Shown: positions 7,776-16,861, numbered from the stretch's first letter. The stretch is DNA of 35,248 bases from Methylobacter sp. (GCF_023227905.1 NZ_JALOCF010000053.1:1-35248); one strand, 5' to 3'. The notes: generated from the sequence alone by a model not told the origin. Made by a program: numbers and translations.

Positions 7776-9092
7776 ATGACCGATATAGCCATCCGTGTTC
7801 AAAATCTCAGCAAGTGCCATCATATTTATGATGCGCCGCGTGATCGACTCAAACAGTTTGTTGTTCCTGCTTTGCAGAGGCTGGTCAGGCAGGCGCCCAG
7901 GCAATATTTCCATGAGTTCTGGGCGCTTAAAGATGTTTCCTTTGAAATTAAAAAAGGTGACGCCTTTGGAATAATTGGGCGAAATGGCAGTGGCAAATCC
8001 ACCCTGCTGCAAATGATATGCGGCACGCTCAATCCTACTGGTGGCAGCATTCAGACTAATGGCCGTATCGCGGCATTGCTGGAGCTTGGTTCAGGCTTCA
8101 ACCCTGATTTTACAGGCAGGGAAAACATTTATTTGAATGGGGCGATTTTAGGCCTTACCGGGAAAGAGATCGACGCGCGCCTTGATGATATCCTGGGATT
8201 TGCCGACATCGGGGATTTTATCGACCAACCCGTTAAAACCTACTCAAGCGGCATGTTCGTGCGCTTGGCGTTTGCCATACAAGTTAATGTCGACCCGGAA
8301 ATTCTCATTGTTGACGAAGCTTTGAGCGTGGGTGATTTCTTCTTTCAGCAAAAATGTTTTGCTCGGCTGCGCAAAATGCGTGAGAACGGCTTAACCTTGC
8401 TTTTTGTATCTCACGATATGGGGACAGTGCGTGACCTTTGCCCAAAATCTATCTATCTTATTAAGGGCAAGGCAGCTTTTATGGGGGATAGCCAGGAGGC
8501 AATTAGAAGATATTTGTCTAAGGATGTGACCTCTGTGCAGGCTGATGCAACTTTTTCGTCGGAGCAAAACATATTGGCTACTGCTGATATGAGTAAGATT
8601 CTCAGAAATGCGTTATGGCGTAATGAAAGCCAAGCCCTAGATACAGAAGGGAAATTGCTTGCTGTTGCGGTGTGTGACAAGAATGGAGCAGCTAATGCTG
8701 CTTTCCGCATTGGTGATGTTACCGTCATAACGGTGGCTTACGTCAGCAAATTGTCAAGCGAATGTCATGCGGGGATAAACATCCTAAATAAATTCGGTCA
8801 AATAATCACAGTGGCGGGTTCATATACATCTCAAGTCTCGCTGCCGAAGGATGATAGTGGTTCTGACGAATTTAAAATCGTGGTATGCGAACTGCGTGTA
8901 ACAATGCTTCTTGAAGCAGGTCAGTATTCTCTTGAAGCTTGTTGTGGTCCAGCCACCTTGCCAAACAGGGGGGAATTGCTTGCACAGTCTCCTCCTTTGG
9001 GACCAGTGACCATTACTTGGGATTATGAAAATGAGATTGCACCATTTCTTGGGCAATTTGGCTTGCCCGTCGAGTGCCGCTGTTATTTATAG
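7776..9092 (+). CDS. wzt: Polysaccharide ABC exporter ATPase with C-terminal glycan-binding domain (Wzt)
   Basis: This 438-residue ATPase powers export of lipid-linked polysaccharide together with Wzm. The nucleotide-binding domain (about 1-245) has Walker A GRNGSGKS at 68-75, the signature YSSGM at 156-160, Walker B ILIVDE at 176-181 and the switch histidine H213. The first 50 residues match the O-antigen/teichoic subclass. Residues from about 285 to 438 form an extra beta-rich domain, as in E. coli O8/O9a Wzt, where it recognises a terminal chain modification. By inference this system also reads a chain-end cap; a methyltransferase and a carbamoyltransferase follow directly. The gene is separated from wzm by about 4.1 kb. 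Confidence 0.93.
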   Translation: MTDIAIRVQNLSKCHHIYDAPRDRLKQFVVPALQRLVRQAPRQYFHEFWALKDVSFEIKKGDAFGIIGRNGSGKSTLLQMICGTLNPTGGSIQTNGRIAALLELGSGFNPDFTGRENIYLNGAILGLTGKEIDARLDDILGFADIGDFIDQPVKTYSSGMFVRLAFAIQVNVDPEILIVDEALSVGDFFFQQKCFARLRKMRENGLTLLFVSHDMGTVRDLCPKSIYLIKGKAAFMGDSQEAIRRYLSKDVTSVQADATFSSEQNILATADMSKILRNALWRNESQALDTEGKLLAVAVCDKNGAANAAFRIGDVTVITVAYVSKLSSECHAGINILNKFGQIITVAGSYTSQVSLPKDDSGSDEFKIVVCELRVTMLLEAGQYSLEACCGPATLPNRGELLAQSPPLGPVTITWDYENEIAPFLGQFGLPVECRCYL

Positions 9093-9183
9093 GATAGGTA
9101 GCCGTGGCTTGTGTCAATGTTAACTATTGAGCGGGTAATTGTGAATTTTCACTGCATTTTATTTTTAATTACGTAGGTTGAAC

Positions 9184-11094
9184 ATGTCGTTACGACAACT
9201 TTCACACAGAAGCATTCCCAAAGACAGTGTACTTGGGCTTAACTATAGCGGTATGCACGATACCGCTCTTGCGCTGGTTTCGCCAGACGGCACTCCTCTT
9301 TACGCGGCAGCACTGGAGCGTTTTTCTAGGCTCAAGCAAGATGGTCGACCACCTTACGCATTGCTAAATGAATTACCATGGGATCGAATTGCAAAAGTTG
9401 CAATTCCGACAAATGGTGAATTTGTTAAGCCCACTGAATTTGTCAGTCAATTGCACCCTATCCGGCTAGCAAAGCCACACAGTATTAATGTGTTACATGA
9501 CCCCGTGTTTTATGAATTTGTAAAGCGCATTCCTTGTGAGGTCGAATTTGTTTGTCATCGGATCAGTCATGTTGCTTCATCATTCTGGGGCAGCGAATTC
9601 GAAGATGCGCTGTGTTTAAATTATGACGGAGGTATGGCCAATGATCCTTGGTTCGGAGGGCTTTATAGGGCTAATCGAAAAGAGGGGATTGTTCCTCTGG
9701 ATCAATTCAGTGCGGAACATTACGCAAAAATCACCCTGCTTTATCAGGTCGTAACTGCATTGCTTGGTTTTACAGCTAGCAAGCATGAGGGCAAAGTAAC
9801 TGGGTTGGCGGCTTATGGGAAGCCAAGTGAGCGATGCCGAGCCGTGTTTTATAAATGGCTGAAAGAAGGTTTTTTGGAGCTGGAGAGCACACTGCGCTGG
9901 ATTTTTCCATACAGAGATGAAATCAGTGCCCGCATTGTTCCGAATGGCACGCGATTGCAGGAGTTCTGCAAAGAGGCACTGGCTTATCCACGAGAGGAAA
10001 TAGCCGCGACGATACAAGATATGGCTGAATCTCACATTTTGGAAATTTTAGCAAAAGCTAGGGAGTTGGGGTGGACGAGCGATAATATTTGTTTGTCGGG
10101 TGGACTCTTTGCCAATGTTAAAATAAACCAGCGTGTGAGTGAGGCAGGCTTTAAAAAGCTATTTGTCGCACCGCCGATGACTGATGATGGAACAGCCTTG
10201 GGTGCTGCATGGCATGTGTTATCAAAACAACATAGTTTCAAACCGACGCCTTTACGATCCATGTATTTGGGTCCATCCTATCCTCCAGAGATAACCAAAG
10301 CTGTTGTTGAAGGGAAAGGAATTTATTTTGAGGCTCCTGCAAATCCTGCAGCTAGCATCGCAGCTTTGCTTGCTGAGGGGGCTGTTGTAGCCGTTTTCCA
10401 AGGTGCAATGGAGTTCGGTCCGCGCTCTTTGGGTAATCGTTCTATTCTTGCTTCCGCTGCGGACCCGGACATTAATCATTTGTTAAACGAGCGGTTGAAT
10501 CGAACCGAGTTTATGCCGTTTGCTCCGATTGGTCGGATGGAAGATGCGGATGCTTGTTATTTGAATATTGATCGAGTGCGCCACGCAGCGGAGTTCATGA
10601 CGGTCACTGTGAATTGCACCGATTCATTAAAATCACTATGTCCTGCTGTCGTACATGTTGATGGAACAGCGCGACCGCAATTGGTGACCGCTGAGTGTAA
10701 TCCTCTTGTGCATGCGACATTGACCGAATATCAAAAACTCACAGGCCTACCTGTGTTGGTAAATACCTCGTTCAACATTCACGAAGAGCCGATTGTTTGT
10801 TCACCAGAAGATGCACTTAGAGGATTTTTCGAATCTGCGCTGGATTATCTCTACATGGAAGGCGTTGGAATCATTTCCTTCAAGGGCAATGAAAATGTTG
10901 CATTTCAATACATGCAAAAGAAATTGAGGTTTCCTAGTCAGAAAACGCTAGAGCTAAAAGAAATGAACGAGCTTCTGGAAAATGAACTCAGCGCCGCCAA
11001 CAAAGGTCTTGAGGAAAAAGAAGCCGTCATTCAGGAGTTGAGCGCGGCGCTTAATGCTTTCCGCCAAGCCGCACAACAGAGCTCCACTCACTAA
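9184..11094 (+). CDS. NodU/CmcH-family O-carbamoyltransferase with coiled-coil tail
   Basis: This 636-residue protein belongs to the carbamoyltransferase family (NodU, TobZ). It should transfer a carbamoyl group from carbamoyl-phosphate, via carbamoyl-AMP, to a sugar hydroxyl. The N-terminal Kae1-like part shows LGLNYSGMHDTALALV with H25/D26, ERFSRLK, CLNYDGG, HEGKVTGLAAYGKP, LSGGLFANVKINQ and DDGTALGAAWH. The C-terminal part has GAMEFGPRSLGNRSILA, VDGTARPQLV and LPVLVNTSFN. About residues 585-628 are an extra charged helix with EKEAVIQELSAAL at 611-623, not part of the usual enzyme; a near-identical segment ends the GT4 at 12755. The start is ATG 9184; a TTG at 9178 is less likely. Sugar target unknown. 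Confidence 0.9.
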   Translation: MSLRQLSHRSIPKDSVLGLNYSGMHDTALALVSPDGTPLYAAALERFSRLKQDGRPPYALLNELPWDRIAKVAIPTNGEFVKPTEFVSQLHPIRLAKPHSINVLHDPVFYEFVKRIPCEVEFVCHRISHVASSFWGSEFEDALCLNYDGGMANDPWFGGLYRANRKEGIVPLDQFSAEHYAKITLLYQVVTALLGFTASKHEGKVTGLAAYGKPSERCRAVFYKWLKEGFLELESTLRWIFPYRDEISARIVPNGTRLQEFCKEALAYPREEIAATIQDMAESHILEILAKARELGWTSDNICLSGGLFANVKINQRVSEAGFKKLFVAPPMTDDGTALGAAWHVLSKQHSFKPTPLRSMYLGPSYPPEITKAVVEGKGIYFEAPANPAASIAALLAEGAVVAVFQGAMEFGPRSLGNRSILASAADPDINHLLNERLNRTEFMPFAPIGRMEDADACYLNIDRVRHAAEFMTVTVNCTDSLKSLCPAVVHVDGTARPQLVTAECNPLVHATLTEYQKLTGLPVLVNTSFNIHEEPIVCSPEDALRGFFESALDYLYMEGVGIISFKGNENVAFQYMQKKLRFPSQKTLELKEMNELLENELSAANKGLEEKEAVIQELSAALNAFRQAAQQSSTH

Positions 11095-11106
11095 TACAGG
11101 ATTAAC

Positions 11107-11838
11107 ATGAAAGAATCGAGTGATATTTTTGCCCGCTATAACACAGAGTATGTAAACCCAACCACACTGGCACGGTATGCAACTTCGCAAGCAGCTTGGG
11201 ATGAGATTCTTCCGTTCCATGCCGCCCTAGCTTCTGACGACTATGTTAAACAAGTCGACCAATACTACCGGTCTGCAATAGATAAATTTGGACATGCTTG
11301 GTGGCATCTGGACATTGTCAATGTCCTCTATGCTGCTGCGAAGCTACATCAACCAAAAAATTATCTGGAAATTGGTATACGCCGTGGGCGATCTTGTGCG
11401 GTAGTGGCTAGGGGCCGTCCCAGTGTCAACATCGTGGCTTGCGATATGTGGATGCAAAACTACGCAGGCATGGAAAACCCGGGGCCAGAGTTTGTTGCCG
11501 GCGAATTAGGTCGCAATGGACATACTGGCGAGGTCGTTTTCCTGAATGGCAGTAGCCACAGTCTGATTCCTTCATTGTTCGAACAGCAGTCCGATTTACG
11601 ATTCGACTTGATCACAGTTGATGGAGATCACTCTGAGGAGGGTGCCTACGCTGATCTGTGTAACGTAATTCCGCGTCTTGCTCCAGGGGGAATATTGGTT
11701 TTCGATGACATTTCACATCCATTACACCCCTATCTGCTCGATTGCTGGCGGCGCGCTACTGCATCTCATCCAAATCTGTTGACTCACGAGTATGTTGAGA
11801 CTGGGTACGGAATTGCTTTTGCCGTAAAACAAATTTAA
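11107..11838 (+). CDS. Class I SAM-dependent methyltransferase
   Basis: This 243-residue protein carries a SAM-binding motif I, YLEIGIRRGRS, at residues 86-96. Further along are VACDMWMQNY, the acidic FDLITVDGDHSEEG near 172-185, and LAPGGILVFDDISHP. This order matches the Methyltransf_24/CmcI-like group often found in glycan clusters. It probably O-methylates a sugar hydroxyl in the cytoplasm. The location, after a Wzt with a C-terminal recognition domain and a carbamoyltransferase, makes a chain-capping role attractive but unproven. There is no coiled-coil tail on this protein itself. Its TAA stop overlaps the next ATG by one base. Confidence 0.85.
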   Translation: MKESSDIFARYNTEYVNPTTLARYATSQAAWDEILPFHAALASDDYVKQVDQYYRSAIDKFGHAWWHLDIVNVLYAAAKLHQPKNYLEIGIRRGRSCAVVARGRPSVNIVACDMWMQNYAGMENPGPEFVAGELGRNGHTGEVVFLNGSSHSLIPSLFEQQSDLRFDLITVDGDHSEEGAYADLCNVIPRLAPGGILVFDDISHPLHPYLLDCWRRATASHPNLLTHEYVETGYGIAFAVKQI

Positions 11839-12755
11839 TGAAAATATTTGTTACCGGTGCCAATGGTTTTATAGGTTCTGCCGTATCCATAGGCATGGCT
11901 GGCAGAGGCCACAATGTGCTGGCGCTTAGCAGGCAGGCAATGTCACATGTGCAACTTCCACCTACGCTTTCACCATTGCAAACACTGATAACGAAAGAGG
12001 CAATTGGCCCCCTGCTGGCAGAACAAAGTCCTGACACACTCATACATTGTGTTGGTGCCTCCACGGTATACCAGGCGCAAGAAGCGCCGCATCAGGATTA
12101 CCTCAATACTGTATGTAGTGTTGCTGAAATGCTAGAAGCCATACGGACGCATTCAAAAAACACCGTCTTCATCCTTATTTCAAGTGCTTCGGTATATGGC
12201 GACCGCAATGGGGATCGGTTGACTGAGACCCTAATCCCTCAGCCTATTTCCGTTTATGGATATAACAAATGGCTGGCCGAATTATTGGTTCAGCAATATG
12301 CAACCCAATTCGGTGTGGCAACGTTAGTAGTCCGTCCATTTTCTGTTTATGGTGAAGGTCTAAAAAAGCAAGTTATTTTCGATATTTGTAGAAAGATTGT
12401 AGACAGTTCGAAATCGATTCAAATCGACGGCACGGGCAATGAGATTCGTGACTTTATCCATATCGACGACGTGGTAACAGGAATTGCGCATTTAGTTCAG
12501 TATCGGCAAACAGGTACAATCAATTTGGGTACTGGTCAACCAACGAAATTAGTAGAATTAGTAAAATGGCTTATTGAACAATTGGCCCCCCAGATGGACT
12601 TTTCATTCACAGGAAAACCAAGCTTGCGTAATCCTCAGAGCTTGCTTGCGGATACTTCGCTAGCTGAACTTTTGGGCATTCATCCAGTGATAAATATTGA
12701 AGAAGGGCTTATGCGAGTAAGTAATGAATTTGTTCATGAATTGAAAGGGCGTTGA
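11838..12755 (+). CDS. NAD-dependent sugar-nucleotide epimerase/dehydratase (extended SDR)
   Basis: This 305-residue extended SDR has GANGFIG at residues 7-13, ISSASVYGD around 114-122 and a catalytic Y140/K144 in VYGYNKWLAE. REFS such as DFIHIDDVV and INLGTGQPT in the C-terminal half are typical of UDP-glucose 4-epimerase-like enzymes. It should epimerise or dehydrate a nucleotide-activated sugar, but the substrate cannot be named from sequence. It is coupled to both neighbours: the start overlaps the methyltransferase stop by one base and its TGA shares a base with the ATG of the next gene. It may supply a donor sugar to the GT4 and GT2 that follow. Confidence 0.85.
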   Translation: MKIFVTGANGFIGSAVSIGMAGRGHNVLALSRQAMSHVQLPPTLSPLQTLITKEAIGPLLAEQSPDTLIHCVGASTVYQAQEAPHQDYLNTVCSVAEMLEAIRTHSKNTVFILISSASVYGDRNGDRLTETLIPQPISVYGYNKWLAELLVQQYATQFGVATLVVRPFSVYGEGLKKQVIFDICRKIVDSSKSIQIDGTGNEIRDFIHIDDVVTGIAHLVQYRQTGTINLGTGQPTKLVELVKWLIEQLAPQMDFSFTGKPSLRNPQSLLADTSLAELLGIHPVINIEEGLMRVSNEFVHELKGR

Positions 12756-14185
12756 TGAGTATGCGAATTGGCATCCCGTTAGTAGGTGGAACTCACTGGC
12801 ATGGTGGTATTACGTACCTTGAGGCGATCATCCGGGCGTTTAGAGCACTGCCGCAAGATGAACAGCCTAAACTTTATCTGCTCATTGGCAAGTCGCATGA
12901 GCGTGATTTATCGGCACACAGTTATTTTCTTAGTCTATTGGATGGGTTTATCGTTATTGGTTATATGGAAGCTCTGCCAGAAGAAATTTCGAAAAAAGCC
13001 CGTTTGTTTGGAACGTTTCATGAAGCTGCTGATCACGTTGATTTCATATTTCCGGTTAACTCTGATTGTTTGCCAGGGTACGCCTATGCCAGTTGGTTGC
13101 CAGACTTTCAGCATCGACACCTGCCACAGCTATTTTCTGCGGCAGATTTTTTGTTACGCGAGGATGCGACCAACTTCGTCTTGACTGCTGCTGACAACAT
13201 TGTTGTTAGCAGCGAGACTGCGAAAAAAGATTTGATACAGTACTATTCACCGTACAGCGGGAAAGTAGAAGTTGTGCCGTTTTTTTCTCGTTTTGATCCA
13301 GATTGTTTTGAACAGAACCCTATCGTTACCGCAAGCAGTTATCAGCTACCTGAACGCTATTTAATTTGCTGTAATCAGTTCTGGCAGCATAAAAACCACG
13401 CTATGTTAATTCGTGCTATTGCATTGACGGAACATCCGGTTCAACTTGTTTGTACTGGAGCGGAGGAAGACTATAGAAACAAGGATTGGCTTGCTCAGTT
13501 AAAATCACTCATATCGGAGCTTGGGGTTGGAGATCGCATTTCGCTACTTGGATTTATTCCTCGAGTTGATCAAATCCAACTGATGCGTCGATCTCTGGCG
13601 ATAGTGCAGCCCTCTCTTTTTGAGGGGTGGAGTACTGTTATGGAAGATGCGAGGGGTTTAGGAAAAATGGTGATTGCATCCGATCTGGAAGTCCATCGTG
13701 AACAGGCAGTTCCAAATGTGCATTACTTCGACACAAAATCAGCTTCGGAGCTTGCGGTACTTCTTGATCAGGCTTATATCGAGCAACTGCCAGGCCCTGA
13801 TGTTACCGCGGAAAGAAAAGCTCAAGAGGAAGTAGGACGAAGGCAAATTAATTCGGCAAGAAAACTGCTGGGTCTAATTGACAGGGCGATTCATATACAC
13901 GAATTAAGGAAATTCTCCTCGACAGGAGGAAGATCTGTTTGTGTGGAAAGGCATCAGACTTCCCGTATTCTGCAACTAAACGAAGAACTAGTCGAAAAAG
14001 AAGAGCTCGCCCAAGCCAAGCATGAGGCATTGGTGCGACTAACGGAAAGTCTCGAAGAAAAACATGAGGGATTGATGCGACTAACGGAAAGTCTCGTAGA
14101 AAAAGAAGCGGTCATTCAAGAGCTCAGCACTGCACTGGAGGCCTGTCGTTCCAGTTTGTTAAATTTAGATAAGGGGAATGTTTAA
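12755..14185 (+). CDS. GT4-family glycosyltransferase with coiled-coil tail
   Basis: This 476-residue protein has a GT-B fold glycosyltransferase of family 4 (about 1-385). Signs are a GGTHWHGGITYLE N-terminus, VSSETAKKDLIQYY, then LICCNQFWQHKN, LLGFIPRVDQIQLM, and the donor-site SLFEGWSTVMEDARGLGK near 286-303 with the E-x7-E pattern. Residues from about 405 onward are a charged heptad helix. It includes two 14-residue repeats (423-436 and 437-450) and ends in EKEAVIQELSTALEACR, nearly the same as the carbamoyltransferase tail. The start is ATG 12755 with AAAGGG five bases upstream. Acceptor and donor are unknown; rhamnose or fucose are candidates from context. Confidence 0.88.
   Translation: MSMRIGIPLVGGTHWHGGITYLEAIIRAFRALPQDEQPKLYLLIGKSHERDLSAHSYFLSLLDGFIVIGYMEALPEEISKKARLFGTFHEAADHVDFIFPVNSDCLPGYAYASWLPDFQHRHLPQLFSAADFLLREDATNFVLTAADNIVVSSETAKKDLIQYYSPYSGKVEVVPFFSRFDPDCFEQNPIVTASSYQLPERYLICCNQFWQHKNHAMLIRAIALTEHPVQLVCTGAEEDYRNKDWLAQLKSLISELGVGDRISLLGFIPRVDQIQLMRRSLAIVQPSLFEGWSTVMEDARGLGKMVIASDLEVHREQAVPNVHYFDTKSASELAVLLDQAYIEQLPGPDVTAERKAQEEVGRRQINSARKLLGLIDRAIHIHELRKFSSTGGRSVCVERHQTSRILQLNEELVEKEELAQAKHEALVRLTESLEEKHEGLMRLTESLVEKEAVIQELSTALEACRSSLLNLDKGNV
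14021..14104 (+). repeat. Two 42-bp tandem repeats in the GT4 coiled coil
   Basis: Units at 14021-14062 and 14063-14104 encode HEALVRLTESLEEK and HEGLMRLTESLVEK, 14 residues each, or two heptads. The DNA copies are nearly identical, indicating recent duplication in frame. Confidence 0.85.
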
Positions 14186-15120
14186 TGAAGCGTGTCGTTT
14201 CAACTGTACAAAAGGGAAGACATCGGTTGCGAGCTATCCTTTCTTTTAGGCTTGGGCATTTAATTCAGCACGGCCCCAAAGATTTGCGTCTTCCGGCGCA
14301 TTATGCGAAACCTGTCCACGTCAGTCAGCCCCCAAAAATTTCTATCGTGACACCATCCTTCAAGCAGGCTGGATTCATAGAGCGGACGATGAAGAGCGTA
14401 CTCGATCAAAATTACCCTAATGTGGAATATTTTGTTCAGGACGGGGGGGGGCGGGATGGCACTGAAGAAATCTTAAAAAGCTACTCCGATAGGTTGACAG
14501 GTTGGGAATCTCGCCCAGATAGCGGCCAGTCCCAGGCAATTAATCTTGGGTTCGCTAAAACCTCTGGAGAAATCATGGCTTGGTTAAATTCGGACGATCT
14601 TTTGTTCCCCGGGTCGTTGGCCTACGTGGCTAGTTATTTCAACCGTCACCCCGAAGTCGATGTTGTGTATGGGCATCGCATTCTGATTGATGAAGACGAC
14701 AAACAAATTGGCCGCTGGATGTTGCCTAGGCACGATGATGAAGTACTCTCATGGGCAGACTTCATTCCGCAGGAAACAATGTTCTGGCGCAGGCGAATCT
14801 GGGAAAAGGCAGGCGGGGAGATTGATGAGTCTTTCCGTTTTGCAATGGATTGGGATTTGCTAATACGCTTCCGCGAAGCGGGCGCACGTTTCGCTCGTCT
14901 CCCTAGATTCTTAGGAGGGTTCCGAATTCACATGCAACAAAAGACGTCAGCGGAAATATCAGGAGTTGGTATACAAGAAATGACTCGGATTAGAGAGCGC
15001 ATGCTCGGAAGAGTTCCCTCCGATGCAGAAATCCATGCTGCAATATTGCCGTATTTGCGTAAACATGTGATTGAAGACCTGGGATGGCGAATTGGGCGGA
15101 GCCTGAATATCCACTACTAA
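14185..15120 (+). CDS. GT2-family glycosyltransferase
   Basis: This 311-residue protein has a GT-A fold family 2 domain. KISIVTPSFKQAGFIERTMK begins at residue 51, SVLDQNYPNVEYFVQDGG follows, then SRPDSGQSQAINLGF and the DxD-like WLNSDDLLFPGS near 133-144. It should transfer a sugar from a nucleotide donor in the cytoplasm. The usual D-G-G-S-x-D-G motif reads DGGGRDGT at 86-93. The three glycines are encoded by nine consecutive G bases (14443-14451), so the family serine is replaced and the site is prone to slippage. The start ATG overlaps the previous stop (TAATG). This is the last gene of the wzt block before a 431-bp gap. Confidence 0.88.
   Translation: MKRVVSTVQKGRHRLRAILSFRLGHLIQHGPKDLRLPAHYAKPVHVSQPPKISIVTPSFKQAGFIERTMKSVLDQNYPNVEYFVQDGGGRDGTEEILKSYSDRLTGWESRPDSGQSQAINLGFAKTSGEIMAWLNSDDLLFPGSLAYVASYFNRHPEVDVVYGHRILIDEDDKQIGRWMLPRHDDEVLSWADFIPQETMFWRRRIWEKAGGEIDESFRFAMDWDLLIRFREAGARFARLPRFLGGFRIHMQQKTSAEISGVGIQEMTRIRERMLGRVPSDAEIHAAILPYLRKHVIEDLGWRIGRSLNIHY
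14443..14451 (+). repeat. Nine-G homopolymer inside the GT2 gene
   Basis: Nine consecutive G encode glycines 87-89 in the nucleotide-binding motif. One-base slippage would frameshift the protein after residue 89. This could be a phase-variable tract or a base-calling problem. Confidence 0.8.
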
Positions 15121-15551
15121 TGGCTTGTCTTTAATCGGCAAACATATGAACATCTTTTATATTTGCGTCGAAGTAGTGTTTTTCTTGATGTTTACGGGGT
15201 GGTGGCTTATTGAATTCTGTATGCCCGTGCCCGTAGTTCAGCAAAATCAATTTTGGAAAGTTTAGTGAAGAGTACAGTAAGATTCTTTTCCTTCTCTGAG
15301 TTGCTTAAGCCTTTTGCCATTACTTCTTATCCTCGCTAAAAACTAAAAAATATGAAGAAGTCAGAGTCAGTCCATAGTTCTATGCGGTAAGGTTGGGTGC
15401 TACCAAACGATATACAGAGAGGTGGCGGTTAAAAAGAAAGATTGATTTATGGTTTTAACGTAAAGTACCATATAAAGATGTATTGCCAGAGAACCTTTGT
15501 CGAGAATAAGTTTATTCGCTAGAGGGAATTAGGAAATAAATTGAAGGGATA
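15121..15551 (+). other. 431-bp AT-rich non-coding gap before wbpA
   Basis: I find no reading frame, transposase remnant, tRNA or convincing promoter here. GAAGGG at 15543-15548 is the likely ribosome-binding site of wbpA. The gap separates the transferase block from the WbpABDEI pathway block. Confidence 0.7.
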
Positions 15552-16859
15552 ATGCGGTTGAATAATTTAATAATAAAGCTGAAAGAAAAAAAAGCAATCG
15601 TTGGCATTGTTGGTCTTGGTTATGTTGGACTTCCGCTTATGCTTCGCTACTGCGAAGTTGGTTACAAAGTCATTGGCTTTGATATCGATCAGAGCAAAGT
15701 GGATTCATTGCAAAATGGGAAGAGTTATATTGAGCATATTCCCAGTCAAGCTATTGAAAGCGCTGTCGCCAAAGGCTTTGAGTCGACAACGGATTTTTCT
15801 CGCGTCTCAGAAGCTGATGCCCTGATTCTGTGTGTGCCAACACCACTTAACAAATATCGCGAACCTGACCTCAGCTTTGTTCTGGATACGACCGATTCTC
15901 TGGTGCCTTACCTCCGTCCTGGACAGGTTGTTTCTCTGGAAAGTACTACCTATCCAGGAACCACGGACGAAGAGCTTCTTCCTCGCATCGAATCCCTTGG
16001 TCTGAAAGCCGGTAAAGACATTTATCTTGTCTATTCTCCAGAACGTGAAGATCCGGGCAATCCCAACTTTTCTACTCGCACCATTCCGAAGGTTTGTGGA
16101 GGTCATACTCCGGCATGTCTTGAAGTAGGGCTTTCACTTTACGGACAGGTAATCGACAAAGTTGTGCCAGTAAGCTCCACGCGGGCCGCCGAGTTAACCA
16201 AGCTACTTGAAAATATTCACCGTGCCGTAAATATTGGACTGGTCAACGAGATGAAGATCGTTGCGGATAAAATGGACATAGATATCCATGAAGTCATTCG
16301 TGCCGCTGCGACGAAACCATTTGGTTTTGTGCCTTATTACCCTGGTCCCGGCTTGGGCGGACACTGCATTCCAATTGACCCGTTCTACCTCACTTGGAAA
16401 GCAAGGGAGTATGGCGTACACACCCGTTTCATCGAGTTGGCAGGCGAAGTTAATTCTTCTATGCCAGACTATGTGATTGCTAAGGTGGCGTCGGCTTTGA
16501 ATTTAGTTAAAAAAGCAATCAATGGCAGTCGAATTTTGGTGCTTGGTATTGCTTACAAGAAAAACGTTGATGACATGCGCGAGTCGCCATCCGTCATGCT
16601 CATGGAAAAACTGCGTGATTTGGGCGCCGATATTTCGTACAGCGACCCGCATCTTCCCGCCTTTCCTGTAATGCGCGAACACCATTTTGAGCTCTCAAGC
16701 GTCCCGCTAACTCCAGAGAATTTGTCTGCATATGACTGTGTTTTACTAGCCACCGATCATGACAAATTTAACTATGAACTAATTAAAGCGAATGCAAAGC
16801 TTATCGTTGACTCTCGAGGCCGCTATTTAGCTTCTGCTGACCATATCGTAAAGGCTTGA
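15552..16859 (+). CDS. wbpA: UDP-N-acetyl-D-glucosamine 6-dehydrogenase (WbpA type)
   Basis: This 435-residue nucleotide-sugar dehydrogenase belongs to the WbpA/WlbA/TviB-like group. It oxidises C6 of UDP-GlcNAc twice with NAD to give UDP-GlcNAcA. The NAD-binding GLGYVG is at 21-26, the VPTPLN segment at 95-100 and STTYPGTT at 131-138. The catalytic cysteine is C272 in GLGGHCIPIDPFYL, and LGIAYKKNVDDMRESPS is in the C-terminal domain. Annotation as WbpA rather than UDP-glucose dehydrogenase rests on the next four genes, which complete the UDP-ManNAc3NAcA pathway. The ATG 15552 has GAAGGG three bases before it. AAGG at its end serves wbpB. Confidence 0.93.
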   Translation: MRLNNLIIKLKEKKAIVGIVGLGYVGLPLMLRYCEVGYKVIGFDIDQSKVDSLQNGKSYIEHIPSQAIESAVAKGFESTTDFSRVSEADALILCVPTPLNKYREPDLSFVLDTTDSLVPYLRPGQVVSLESTTYPGTTDEELLPRIESLGLKAGKDIYLVYSPEREDPGNPNFSTRTIPKVCGGHTPACLEVGLSLYGQVIDKVVPVSSTRAAELTKLLENIHRAVNIGLVNEMKIVADKMDIDIHEVIRAAATKPFGFVPYYPGPGLGGHCIPIDPFYLTWKAREYGVHTRFIELAGEVNSSMPDYVIAKVASALNLVKKAINGSRILVLGIAYKKNVDDMRESPSVMLMEKLRDLGADISYSDPHLPAFPVMREHHFELSSVPLTPENLSAYDCVLLATDHDKFNYELIKANAKLIVDSRGRYLASADHIVKA

Positions 16860-16861
16860 GC

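Noticed and set aside
15400..15450. GTGGCGGTT stretch resembling part of an ops/JUMPStart element
   Set aside because: Only a few bases match the ops core, and no full JUMPStart sequence is present.
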